A stretch of DNA of 40,174 nucleotides, from the NCBI GenBank assembly GCA_902763615.1, contig CACWSX010000031.1, positions 1 to 40,174 of the forward strand, read 5' to 3'. A program made the translations under genes and the position numbers. The notes beneath the pieces are model-generated. The model made no database searches. It had not been told where the DNA came from and saw only the letters and a list, made by a program, of their open reading frames with translations. This document shows, one piece after another, positions 1-7,242 of the stretch. Origin of the DNA: an uncultured Prevotellaceae bacterium. GTDB taxonomy: Bacteria > Bacteroidota > Bacteroidia > Bacteroidales > Bacteroidaceae. The first letter of the stretch is position 1. Each line of letters begins with the position of its first letter.

Positions 1-219
1 ACGGGTAGAGAACCGAAGGGTCGTGATGACCACATCGCCTTCGTAGAACTGGCATCCGGCAAGGTTGCCAAGGACTGCCACAAGGTAAGAGTTTTCGAAT
101 TTGCCGCCAATCTCCTGAAGTACCAGGTTTCGCTTGGCCATCTGTCCGTTGTCGGCCTTCTCACTCTTTACGTAGAACTGCTCGCTGCAGCTCTTCACTT
201 TCATGATGTTTGCTTGCAT
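1..219 (-). CDS. DUF3127/OB-fold-like small protein, partial (C-terminus outside window)
   Basis: The first 73 codons of a minus-strand gene run off the left edge. The start is well supported: an ATG at 219 preceded by a strong Shine-Dalgarno GGAGG about 8 bases upstream. The peptide has a beta-rich pattern: a basic segment ending in LVLQEIGG, then a strand reading YLVAVLGNLAG, then FYEGDVVITTLRFSTR. The G(D/E)xVxxxxxFxxR ending is reminiscent of DUF3127/SSB-like OB folds found on Bacteroidetes mobile DNA, where such proteins bind single-stranded DNA. This is a resemblance only, since the C-terminal half is missing. It lies 22 bases downstream of the next gene (241-594), so the two are probably co-transcribed. 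Confidence 0.5.
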   Translation of the reverse strand, partial: MQANIMKVKSCSEQFYVKSEKADNGQMAKRNLVLQEIGGKFENSYLVAVLGNLAGCQFYEGDVVITTLRFSTR

Positions 220-240
220 AGCTTTTACCTCCTTTCCGTT

Positions 241-594
241 TTAATTATTTACTCTTTTAGCTAACTCTCGCTGAATCTTGTGGTACAGAGGCCACAAAAT
301 TCGGTCAACGTGCTTGATGCCTGTCGTGTAGAGCGCAACGCCCTGCACGCACCCTGTAAGGCACTCTGCCATATCCAACTGCAAAGCCTCTTCAAACCCA
401 ATCAGACCTTTTGCCATCTGGCGATAGAGACTCGGGCTGACACTGCTTTCACATCGACGCAGCATCAGCATAGCGAGGCTACTGACGGGAAAATCTGACA
501 CCATGTCGCGATAAAACACTGTGAGTTGTTGACCATGAACCTGACGGTTCTGCTGTTTGCGCTGGAAGCGCTTTTGGAAAACTGAATCTTTCAT
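241..594 (-). CDS. Hypothetical protein, 117 aa
   Basis: I do not recognise this protein. The N-terminus is very basic and Gln/Arg-rich (residues 1-25). The rest is mostly helical with a Cys-containing middle (MLRRCESS near residue 45; CLTGC near residue 80) and a basic C-terminus. The ATG at 594 has an upstream GGAAAG that can serve as a ribosome-binding site, and a Bacteroidetes-type -7 box lies about 90 bases upstream. It is the first gene of a probable two-gene unit with the DUF3127-like gene. The setting, beside a restriction-modification operon and other unknown small genes, suggests accessory or mobile DNA. No function can be assigned. Confidence 0.6.
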   Translation of the reverse strand: MKDSVFQKRFQRKQQNRQVHGQQLTVFYRDMVSDFPVSSLAMLMLRRCESSVSPSLYRQMAKGLIGFEEALQLDMAECLTGCVQGVALYTTGIKHVDRILWPLYHKIQRELAKRVNN

Positions 595-685
595 CTTTAC
601 TTTCCTTTTTTTGTTAATACTAATGTTACTTCGTGAAACTCATCCAGTCGGGGTTTGTTGAGCCCGTGGTTTTTTGTTCACGATG

Positions 686-693
686 CAAAGGTA
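686..693 (-). promoter_or_regulatory. -7 box (TACCTTTG) for the 117-aa gene
   Basis: The minus strand reads TACCTTTG, a perfect match to the Bacteroidetes TAnnTTTG -7 element. It gives a leader of roughly 85 bases before the ATG at 594. No clear -33 TTTG was found. Confidence 0.6.
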
Positions 694-759
694 AGGCGAA
701 TATCAATGCCCTGTTTGTAATGACTTTGAGATAGTATATTTCACCGCTCAATCGTATAT

Positions 760-1218
760 TTAAGCACTAATTGAAAGTAATTTCAGCAGATTTTCGGCTA
801 TAAACATCTGGCGTGGGAACACCCTGTCACCCTTCGGAGCCTTATACTTCTTCCACTCCTGATAATTCTTTCTTAAGATGCTGCTCGATGACAACGGCTT
901 CTGGATTGACTGATAGGTGCACCGATGCGTCAGGCGTACATCTTTTAATAGCGTGTTCATGCGCTGTGAGAATTTTGCGATGTCACTTTCCCAACCGCAG
1001 AAATCCACCAACACCCGATACACAGCCGTCCACTGGGTGCATACGCCAAACAACCCGACAACCACGATGACAGCCTTAGCCACCTCATCGTCGCTCTTAT
1101 ACACCTTCTGACACTTGTAGGTCACGGTCTCAATGGCACTTACCAACTTGTTAGCCAGCAGAGCCTCAGCCATCTTTATTTGTTCCTCGCTGTCACCTTT
1201 CTCTAATAAAATCTTCAT
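760..1218 (-). CDS. Hypothetical protein, 152 aa, possible short relative of the 314-aa protein at 1621-2565
   Basis: This is an unrecognised, largely helical protein with a hydrophobic stretch (about residues 49-62). The segment KVYKSDDEVAKAVIVVV matches in spacing the KVIQRSDAEAQRSAITVM of the 314-aa protein at 1621-2565. Its C-terminal PKGDRVFPRQMFIAENLL resembles RPRGSEWPVNEKMVFNVL there, so the two may be diverged relatives. The ATG at 1218 has no evident Shine-Dalgarno. The same frame stays open upstream for about 24 more codons (SLASEIGTILELLPHELNK and so on) without an ATG, and these codons look coding. The true N-terminus may therefore be longer and be interrupted by a one-base change near 1257-1260. 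It belongs to the same accessory island as its neighbours. Confidence 0.5.
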   Translation of the reverse strand: MKILLEKGDSEEQIKMAEALLANKLVSAIETVTYKCQKVYKSDDEVAKAVIVVVGLFGVCTQWTAVYRVLVDFCGWESDIAKFSQRMNTLLKDVRLTHRCTYQSIQKPLSSSSILRKNYQEWKKYKAPKGDRVFPRQMFIAENLLKLLSISA

Positions 1219-1620
1219 TTTGTTGAGTTCGTGAGGAAGAAGTTCCAGAATGGTACCTATTTCACTTGCAAGACTTCCTTCGCTCGTTCACTCAACGGGT
1301 CGCCTCCTTATGCGACCATTTAAATTGTTATCTTATATATCGAGGGAAATACCTCATGAGGTTTACCGACTCGATTCTTATCATCTACAATTTACTTCGC
1401 ACGCCTCGAAAAAACAAGGGCATGCTCTTCTGGACGCGAAATTACTGCTTTCTCCTGATATGGGAAAGCATTTAAAAGGATAGCTAAGATGTTCTAAGGA
1501 TGTTCTTTTTGGCAATTCTTTATCAGCATTTTAGCAGCTGAAAATCAGACAATTAGAAAACGCTGACAAAACCTTATGGTTCTATCAGCGTTAAATGAAA
1601 AACAGGTTTAGCAGATAAAA
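1219..1620. other. Intergenic stretch with a Shine-Dalgarno hairpin and a terminator
   Basis: No complete gene is seen in these 402 bases. Reading the minus strand, a 6-bp stem GGTCGC/GCGACC (1298-1317) holds AAGGAG in its loop. It is followed by a TTG-initiated 12-codon ORF (1257-1295) that leads towards the 152-aa gene in a different frame. The part near 1560 carries the terminator described separately. The rest is AT-rich with nothing I can name; plus-strand frames open here show no coding character. Confidence 0.5.
1559..1592 (-). terminator. Probable intrinsic terminator of the restriction-modification operon
   Basis: Arms AACGCTGA and TCAGCGTT enclose an 18-base interior with a further ACC/GGT pairing. 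Read on the minus strand the stem is followed by TTTTCT. It lies about 30 bases after the stop at 1621, as expected for the end of the four-gene operon. Confidence 0.6.
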
Positions 1621-2565
1621 TCAGCTGTTAACCTTACTCTTTACAATATTTTCGACTCTATCGTGAATCTCTTGTGTGTTCAGCTCTGTAGAGTTGCCAC
1701 ATTTATGACCATGATTCGTAATATAATCTCTTCCGCTACTCTTGCTCGTTAATGTTTTATTGGCAGTACTCACGAAGTTCTTATATTCAAAGGCCTCAAT
1801 AAAGATACCCAAAACATTGAAGACCATCTTCTCATTCACAGGCCATTCACTACCACGAGGTCTGTTGGTTTGTTTGAGAATCGTTATTAGTTCTGAGTTA
1901 TTACAGATGTCTCGCCATACTGATATCCAGTGCTCCCAATGGCCTGCCTTAAGAATTGTTTTTAACCCGCTCGTCAACTGGCTTACATGATTGACTATTT
2001 GCTCAATTTCTTCTTTGGCAATTTCGTCCATATTGGCCATTGGGTCATTATTATCCATTGGGTCAGAGCATGTGATTATTACTTTCTTTCCGTCGTAACC
2101 AGTATTGCGGGAAAAGAAGACATTCATCAACTGTTGAAAGTAAACATTTTCAGCCAGTATATCCATGATAGCCATACACATCGGCTCGTTGTCGAAACGT
2201 TCTTCTTCATGCCCTTTCTCTACAGCGTTCATCAACATGGTCAGTATTACACACATCACCGTAATTGCAGAACGCTGAGCTTCAGCATCTGAGCGTTGGA
2301 TAACCTTTGAGCCCTTTGCTGTAAGCGTCCTGCAATCTTCTATCAATTCATTGAATATGGGTGATATTTCCTGCTCGCGATAACTTGGTTCTTCGCGCAA
2401 CCTCACAACCTGCTTCTCTGCTAAGAACCAGATAGTAGTAGCATCCATTTCACCATTTTTACGTTGCAGCAAAGCCAATATAGGTGCCCATTGGCGGTAT
2501 AAGTCGCTCTGCTTATTGCGGTGGTGTAAGCTATGCTGCTCTTCTGTTGTGAGAATCTTTACCAT
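1621..2565 (-). CDS. Unknown 314-aa protein, fourth gene of the restriction-modification operon
   Basis: I do not recognise the family. The sequence is mainly helical: a charged N-terminal part with AIL-rich helices, a hydrophobic helix around SAITVMCVILTMLMNAV (residues 110-130), an acidic loop rich in Asp/Asn/Met (about residues 170-185), and a basic Lys/Ser-rich C-terminus. There is no signal peptide and no nuclease, kinase or ATPase motif that I can see. Its ATG overlaps the preceding stop by one base (TGATG), so it is translationally coupled to the 314-aa gene at 2565-3509. The gene order methyltransferase, endonuclease, unknown, unknown suggests a role with the restriction system or a separate defence activity, but that is inference. 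Part of it resembles the 152-aa protein at 760-1218. Confidence 0.75.
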   Translation of the reverse strand: MVKILTTEEQHSLHHRNKQSDLYRQWAPILALLQRKNGEMDATTIWFLAEKQVVRLREEPSYREQEISPIFNELIEDCRTLTAKGSKVIQRSDAEAQRSAITVMCVILTMLMNAVEKGHEEERFDNEPMCMAIMDILAENVYFQQLMNVFFSRNTGYDGKKVIITCSDPMDNNDPMANMDEIAKEEIEQIVNHVSQLTSGLKTILKAGHWEHWISVWRDICNNSELITILKQTNRPRGSEWPVNEKMVFNVLGIFIEAFEYKNFVSTANKTLTSKSSGRDYITNHGHKCGNSTELNTQEIHDRVENIVKSKVNS

Positions 2566-3509
2566 CAGGGTTCTATGCCGGTCTTCAGTTTTTCTTTCAC
2601 CTCATCAAAAGCTGCACTGCCAAAAAGGTCATTGTTCACCGCATCTTCTGTAACACGCTGAATAGTGGTTGAGCTGACTGTTATGACACGGTAAGAATCC
2701 TTTCCTACTGGGATGGGATGCTTTTTTGCCACGTTGGAATAAAGAACTGCATCGCCACCCGCATCTTTCAAGAACCAATCGATGGCCTCCTTCTGATATG
2801 GGTCATTCTCATCGAGACGCACTTCACCGTTAGGACTGGTAAAGTTCATGTCAAGACGGCAGTTGAAACTCTGTTGAGCCTGTGAAAACAAACGGTCATA
2901 AACCTTACGAAGACGTTCAAGGTTGGGATATGGCAACTTGAGCAACATTCTGTAGAATCCCTTGGGATAAGAACGCTTATCGTTGGCCACATGCCAGAAA
3001 GTTTGCGGATTCTTCAGATGGTTGAGTTTAACCATCAGACTGTATCTTGCCAGAAGCTTATTGAACGTATATTCCAGAATACCAGCCACCTGTTTTACGT
3101 CACGGAAAGCCGCTTTCTTATTCTCTATCAGAATACGCTGGATGCCGTCTCGGTTGTCAATCATTACAATGCAATTTTGATAGTCATCCACCTGCTTCGG
3201 TTTCAGGTTCTCGTCTACAATCTGAAGGTGCTTGCGGTTGGCTACGCGCATAATGACGATATCATCAGTAGGCGGCATTAAGTGGCGATGAATATACTCT
3301 TTGGGGCCTTCCCCATTTTTAAAATGGATGATGTCTTCTATCTTCTCCTTCTTAAAGTCCTTCAGCAGAATGTCGCCAAATATCTCCTGTTTTCGTGGGT
3401 ATGCCTCGCTTGCCGACATCAGCACCGACTCCATCCCCTTCAGTTCTGCCTGACGGAGTTTATTCTGAATGGGTTCAAACTCGAAATTGAATAATGCAAA
3501 TGATGCCAT
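2565..3509 (-). CDS. Unknown 314-aa protein, third gene of the restriction-modification operon
   Basis: This gene is intact and real, but I cannot name its family. It opens with MASFALFNFEFEPI and has a segment around residues 85-125 (PTDDIVIMRVANRKHL, then NCIVMIDNRDGIQRILIE) that looks like alternating strands and helices. It continues with a long helical region containing FWHVANDKRSYPKGFYRM (about residue 170) and ends with an acidic/amide-rich part. Two conserved-looking patches, IDNRDGIQR and NDKRSYPKG, would be the first residues to test for catalysis or binding. It starts 12 bases after the endonuclease stop and overlaps the next gene by one base, so it is part of the same transcript. 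No secretion signal is present. It may be a defence effector or accessory; this is untested. Confidence 0.75.
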   Translation of the reverse strand: MASFALFNFEFEPIQNKLRQAELKGMESVLMSASEAYPRKQEIFGDILLKDFKKEKIEDIIHFKNGEGPKEYIHRHLMPPTDDIVIMRVANRKHLQIVDENLKPKQVDDYQNCIVMIDNRDGIQRILIENKKAAFRDVKQVAGILEYTFNKLLARYSLMVKLNHLKNPQTFWHVANDKRSYPKGFYRMLLKLPYPNLERLRKVYDRLFSQAQQSFNCRLDMNFTSPNGEVRLDENDPYQKEAIDWFLKDAGGDAVLYSNVAKKHPIPVGKDSYRVITVSSTTIQRVTEDAVNNDLFGSAAFDEVKEKLKTGIEP

Positions 3510-3521
3510 AATGTTGTTTCC

Positions 3522-4391
3522 TTATACTTCTGTAGCTATCCATTTGCTATCAAACCACTGGCGGCGTTTCTGCCATTGTTCAGCAGCTTGTAAAGCGTGA
3601 TTCTTAAATATCTCAAAGTCCATACCGAGCGGATAAATACGCTGGTTGGTTTCCTTGACTGATAATACATACATGCCGTGCCAACCATTTTCACGGAACT
3701 CCTCAGAGCCACCGTTAATCATGCTTACGAACTTGGGCAGACGTAGGAAATCACCGTCAAGAACAAATACTACACTCCAAAAGAATGACTGCATGGCATG
3801 AATAGAAGGCTCACGGTCGCGTGTTACACGGTCACGGATACTTGTCTTAGCCTGTACACAGCCGAAACAGTACTTTTTATCCTCTATTGTGAGTATGCCA
3901 TACAAATCAAAGATGTTGGCTTTTATCTGCTCCTTAAGCCAACTGATATCACGCGGCTCATTAGCCAGCTCGTTAGCTTTAATGAGCGTGTTCAAGTCAC
4001 GCTGCAAGATGATTTCAACCCCAGTGCCATACAAAGCAAGCGATGCAAGTTCCTTGACCATTTCCTCGAAAGCATGGCCGCTTGATTTCTTCCAGCTCTG
4101 ATCTGCACTAATGACTTTACTGATTGTTTCAAGGTCAGATATGCCAGATTTACGGAACAAGTGTGCTCGATAAATAGCACTCCACAATTCTGCAACGGGT
4201 TCGTCTGGATATTTACGCAAAGCTTTGGTGATTGAAATGCGAATAGCCGATTTTTGAGCTTCGCGATCAAACTCTTCAGATAACTTTTCGGATATTGAAC
4301 CATTTTTATGGTTCGTCTTCAACTCGTCAAAACATCGTGAGTATTCGTTCTGATATGTAGTCAGACAATAATTGTAATACTTATTCTCCAT
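3522..4391 (-). CDS. Probable type II restriction endonuclease, BsaWI/AgeI-like
   Basis: The 289-aa protein sits 6 bases after the methyltransferase, the usual pairing for a type II system. Its middle carries KKSSGHAFEEMVKELA (from about residue 101) and then a candidate PD-(D/E)XK core: Asp162 in FDLYGI, and QAK (180-182) followed by SIRDRVTRDRE. The KSSGH helix and the following basic TRDRE segment resemble what I recall of the BsaWI/AgeI endonucleases, which cut sites built on a CCGG core. If so the enzyme would cut unmethylated sites and the partner 5-methylcytosine methyltransferase would protect them. The assignment rests on motif memory plus neighbourhood and not on an alignment. It is followed after 12 bases by the first unknown gene. 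Confidence 0.65.
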   Translation of the reverse strand: MENKYYNYCLTTYQNEYSRCFDELKTNHKNGSISEKLSEEFDREAQKSAIRISITKALRKYPDEPVAELWSAIYRAHLFRKSGISDLETISKVISADQSWKKSSGHAFEEMVKELASLALYGTGVEIILQRDLNTLIKANELANEPRDISWLKEQIKANIFDLYGILTIEDKKYCFGCVQAKTSIRDRVTRDREPSIHAMQSFFWSVVFVLDGDFLRLPKFVSMINGGSEEFRENGWHGMYVLSVKETNQRIYPLGMDFEIFKNHALQAAEQWQKRRQWFDSKWIATEV

Positions 4392-4397
4392 ACTTGT

Positions 4398-5879
4398 TTA
4401 ATCATTTGTTTCAAAAAGTTCCTTTATTTTTCTCCCCCAAGCATAGGCCAGCAATGGGGGGACAGCATCGCCGATTTGCTCATACTTGTCCTGCACAGTT
4501 CTATCAATGTGAGGAACGATATATGGCCCACCTGCGAAATTATAAGAGTCGGGGAAAGATTGCAGTCGAGCACATTCACGAACAGTCAAAGCACGATCGT
4601 AGTCTGGATGCACAAATTCGTCCAGGCAATGACTGGTGACTGTAGGAGATGGTTCATTTGGTATTAAGCGATAGTTACGCTTGATAAACATTTTCTTAGG
4701 CAAGATGCGTTCTTTCTGTAATCGTTCACGCTCTTCGCCCTGATAGCGGTCAAACAAGTTCTTCAGACTCTCTCCTTGGTTGAGTAAGGCAAAACGTTGT
4801 AGAGTACAGCTGCGATGCTTCATTGGCATATGGTTCAATATGTCCTGAGATGTCATAGTCTCTCTATCCCAGAAAGCATCATCACGCATCAACTTCTCAT
4901 AATCAGAATGCTCTTCTGTGTATTCTTTACCTTCATGGTTGCTATTGGCGATTACATTAGGTAGCCCTGCCAAGGCCTCTTTTACTGTTACAACAGAACC
5001 CGCTGTTGGCGTTGGTGGCTGAAGCCTCCATTCCGGGAAACGACAGGCAAGGATAAAAAAGCGATTTCTTTTCTGTGGAACTCCGTATTTTGTGGAATCC
5101 AAAACCACTTCAATATAATTGCCATATCCAGCTTCCCTTAATTCTCTTTTCAAAATGTCAACAATCAATTCTCCTGATTGTTTTGCTTCTCGTTTTGAGG
5201 TAATAGCAGGAACATTTTCGAAAAGAATCATTTTAGCGTTGGCGATTTGTGCAATCCTAATACCTTCACGGTACAAAAACTGTCGATCGTCATAGAAGGA
5301 ACGTGAAGTGTTGCCTGCCGTTGAGAAGGTTTCACACGGCATGCCCGATGTAACCAAATCCACACCATTAGCAGGAATAAACGGTAGAATTTGTTTTTCT
5401 GTTACTTCTCGTATATCAGAATGGATAACATGCACTTCGGGGTGATTGGCAGAGTAAGTTTCGCAACAGCTCTTTACATATTCAATAGCGACTAACGTCT
5501 GCAAACCTGCAGCATGCAATCCTGTACAAATACCCCCAGGTCCGGCAAAACAGTCAATATGTGTTAATTTGCCTTTCTGAAGCCTCACATCACCCTCGTT
5601 AAACACAATAGTGTCATTAGTTTCTGCGTCTTGATGGTTGTTGGCCGCATTCAGAGCTGCCAGAGTTGTATCTGTAAAGGTTTCCCAGATATTTAGGCGG
5701 TGCGGTTGATATTGGTTATACAGACGTTTTACAAACTGTAACTCAAAAACTATTCGCAAATCATTTGGGTCGTTCTCGGGCTCACCCTCTTTTCGAGTCC
5801 CAACACGAGCAATTTTAATCAAATACAAATCGCGAATGCCAGTAAATCCAAGACCGCATTTCTCACCAAAATACGGCAT
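4398..5879 (-). CDS. DNA (cytosine-5-)-methyltransferase, open from an internal ATG; N-terminus frameshifted
   Basis: It transfers a methyl group from S-adenosylmethionine to C5 of cytosine. The diagnostic motifs are present in order: motif I DCFAGPGG (residues 109-116), motif IV GMPCETFS (179-186, with the catalytic Cys), ENV of motif VI (221-223), QKRNRFF of motif VIII (269-275), and RECARLQSFPD and GDAVPP (motifs IX and X) near the C-terminus. Motif I starts unusually late, implying an N-terminal accessory domain. The frame remains protein-like for about 40 codons upstream of the ATG at 5879, and a promoter and better ATG lie at 6048. A single extra base in an A5/T5 run at 6008-6012 separates that start from this frame. 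If repaired, the protein would be about 549 aa. It is the first gene of the operon containing the endonuclease. Confidence 0.9.
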   Translation of the reverse strand: MPYFGEKCGLGFTGIRDLYLIKIARVGTRKEGEPENDPNDLRIVFELQFVKRLYNQYQPHRLNIWETFTDTTLAALNAANNHQDAETNDTIVFNEGDVRLQKGKLTHIDCFAGPGGICTGLHAAGLQTLVAIEYVKSCCETYSANHPEVHVIHSDIREVTEKQILPFIPANGVDLVTSGMPCETFSTAGNTSRSFYDDRQFLYREGIRIAQIANAKMILFENVPAITSKREAKQSGELIVDILKRELREAGYGNYIEVVLDSTKYGVPQKRNRFFILACRFPEWRLQPPTPTAGSVVTVKEALAGLPNVIANSNHEGKEYTEEHSDYEKLMRDDAFWDRETMTSQDILNHMPMKHRSCTLQRFALLNQGESLKNLFDRYQGEERERLQKERILPKKMFIKRNYRLIPNEPSPTVTSHCLDEFVHPDYDRALTVRECARLQSFPDSYNFAGGPYIVPHIDRTVQDKYEQIGDAVPPLLAYAWGRKIKELFETND

Positions 5880-6048
5880 GAAATAATATAACTTGTTAAG
5901 AGCTATTGTCGATGGAAACTTCTTGCCTGTATAGTAAATCTTGGCAGTACCATTCAGGAAATGTCTGGTATTGTCCTTTTTGACGTTGCATATAAGTACA
6001 TTCTTAGAAAAATTGTTGAGGTTGTTGCTTTATATTCTTTCTTGCCAT
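5880..6048 (-). pseudogene. Frameshifted 5' end of the methyltransferase gene
   Basis: Reading the minus strand from the ATG at 6048 gives MARKNIKQQPQQFF and then TAA (6004-6006). Removing one T from the T5 run (plus-strand A5 at 6008-6012) joins this without a break to SKNVLICNVKKDN and onwards into the methyltransferase frame, through segments such as KIYYTGKKFPSTIALNKLYY. The offset from 6048 to 5879 is 169 bases, one more than a multiple of three, which fits a single insertion. The extended segment has normal protein composition. Either the gene is a real frameshift mutant using the internal ATG at 5879, the base is a sequencing error, or the tract switches expression. Confidence 0.75.
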
Positions 6049-6071
6049 TCTTAAATTTACACTTTAGGCTA

Positions 6072-6079
6072 CAAAGTTA
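6072..6079 (-). promoter_or_regulatory. -7 box (TAACTTTG) for the methyltransferase operon
   Basis: TAACTTTG on the minus strand places transcription start about 17 bases before the ATG at 6048. This supports 6048, and not 5879, as the ancestral start. Confidence 0.65.
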
Positions 6080-6174
6080 CGAAAAAAAATTGAAAAGAAT
6101 CATATTCATCGCAAAAATACACATTATTTAATAGTTGCCTTTGGGTGACAATGAACATACCCTTATACAGACCA

Positions 6175-6308
6175 ATGACAGTTATGACAGATGACAGTTT
6201 TCTAAAGTTGAGAGGAAAAGAGGCATTAGTAAATATATATTATAATATATATAATACTAATCTGAATCATCCACCGATTTTCAATAACTGTCATTTGTCA
6301 TCTGTCAT
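6175..6308. repeat. Nested inverted repeat with TGACAG iterations around an AT palindrome
   Basis: The left arm (6175-6199) is built from repeated ATGACAG units; the right arm (6284-6308) carries the same units inverted (CTGTCAT). Between them lies a 37-base AT-rich palindrome (6225-6261) with ends ATTAGTA and TACTAAT. A similar arrangement, TGACAGT repeats, a purine-rich stretch and an AT run, begins at 40083 and is cut by the window end. This suggests a dispersed intergenic repeat family or a miniature element. Confidence 0.55.
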
Positions 6309-6353
6309 CCCTGAATAGTTAAAAATCGCTCACCCTGCCTGCTATCGACGAAA

Positions 6354-6396
6354 CGTAATCTTCGAGACTCGAAAATTACGGCTTCGAGGCCTCGAA
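6354..6396. repeat. Two adjacent palindromes sharing TTCGAG and ATTACG
   Basis: CGTAAT and ATTACG flank TTCGAG-A-CTCGAA (6354-6380). This is followed at once by the perfect 14-base palindrome TTCGAGGCCTCGAA (6383-6396) and another ATTACGG. They could be operators for a dimeric regulator or a REP-like unit. They lie about 60 bases before the -33 element of the HU-like gene. Confidence 0.55.
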
Positions 6397-6458
6397 ATTA
6401 CGGTTCGTTCAAATTCGTCAAATTCGTGCTGAAAATCGCCCCAAATCGAGGGGCAAAA

Positions 6459-6490
6459 TTTGGAAGCAAATGAAAAATGTCGTACCTTTG
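6459..6490 (+). promoter_or_regulatory. Promoter of the HU-like gene (TTTG, 20 bp, TACCTTTG)
   Basis: A -33 TTTG (6459-6462) and a -7 TACCTTTG (6483-6490) are separated by 20 bases, a full Bacteroidetes promoter. A GCCCC/GGGGC hairpin (6438-6454) abuts it upstream. The leader to the ATG at 6588 is about 90 bases. Confidence 0.7.
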
Positions 6491-6587
6491 CTTTGTCAAA
6501 AGATCTAATGACAAAAGCGGGATGTCGGCCACCCGATGTAGCTGGTCGAGATTAAGTCTAATACCATGTAAAACACATTTAAACACT

Positions 6588-7238
6588 ATGGCAAAGATTT
6601 TGTATGAAGTAAAACAGAACCAGAATTCGTTCAGTGCGGCTTTCGGAAAGTGGTACGCACAGATCAAGAACCTGGAAACGCTGAACACGCGCAAGCTGGC
6701 GCAGCACATCTCGGAGCACGGAAGCATCTACACCCCCGACGTCGTCTACGGCGTGTTGGAGAAGTTCCGCAGCTGTCTCGTTGAGATGCTCCTGGAGTCG
6801 AAGAAGGTGAAGATTGAGGGCCTCGGCACCTTCTATTGCACCCTCGAGAACCAGAAGAACGGTGCACTGAAAAAGGAGGACTTCAACGTGAACAAGCACC
6901 TAAAGGCTCTCCACATCCGTTTCCTGCCCGAGCAGACTACCGAGGAGAACATCTCCAGCCGTCAGTTCCTGAAGCAGGCCGAGTTCATCAACATCGATTC
7001 ACTCCTGAACAAGGAGGGAGAAAACCAGAACGGAGGCAACTCTACTGGCGATGATACCGGCAATGGCGGCTCTCAGAGCGGCAACGGTGGTAGCACCAAC
7101 AGCGGCTCTCAGAGCGGTAACGGTGGCAACCAGACCGGCGATCAAGGTGGCGGCACCAATACCGGAGGTGGTAGCGACGACACCGGTGGTGGTGACAACG
7201 GTGACGACGATGGCGACGACGGCCTCGATAAGGATTAG
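6588..7238 (+). CDS. HU-like DNA-binding protein with Gly/Asp-rich tail
   Basis: The 216-aa protein starts at the ATG at 6588, since a strong promoter at 6483-6490 excludes earlier starts. Residues 1-120 form an HU/IHF-like domain of the Bacteroidetes type: YTPDVVYGVLEKFRSCLVEMLLESKKVKIEGLGTFY is cut here to its key parts, the helix VVYGVLEKF and the VKIEGLGTFY turn that in HU leads into the DNA-binding arms. After residue 150 comes a low-complexity tail rich in Gly, Asn, Ser, Gln and then Asp, including a 12-residue unit repeated (36-base period, from about 7068 and 7104). The HU-like domain should bind DNA. The acidic, glycine-rich tail is unusual for HU and could modulate binding. It pairs with the smalltalk gene downstream, a recurrent Bacteroidetes arrangement. 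Confidence 0.85.
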   Translation: MAKILYEVKQNQNSFSAAFGKWYAQIKNLETLNTRKLAQHISEHGSIYTPDVVYGVLEKFRSCLVEMLLESKKVKIEGLGTFYCTLENQKNGALKKEDFNVNKHLKALHIRFLPEQTTEENISSRQFLKQAEFINIDSLLNKEGENQNGGNSTGDDTGNGGSQSGNGGSTNSGSQSGNGGNQTGDQGGGTNTGGGSDDTGGGDNGDDDGDDGLDKD

Positions 7239-7242
7239 AGAG

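Noticed and set aside
1250-1483. Plus-strand ORFs before the unknown 314-aa gene
   Set aside because: No start site or protein-like composition; the stretch overlaps leader and terminator elements of minus-strand genes.
6477-6587. Longer N-terminus for the HU-like protein
   Set aside because: The upstream ATG lies before the -7 box, so it would not be transcribed; the HU domain begins cleanly at 6588.
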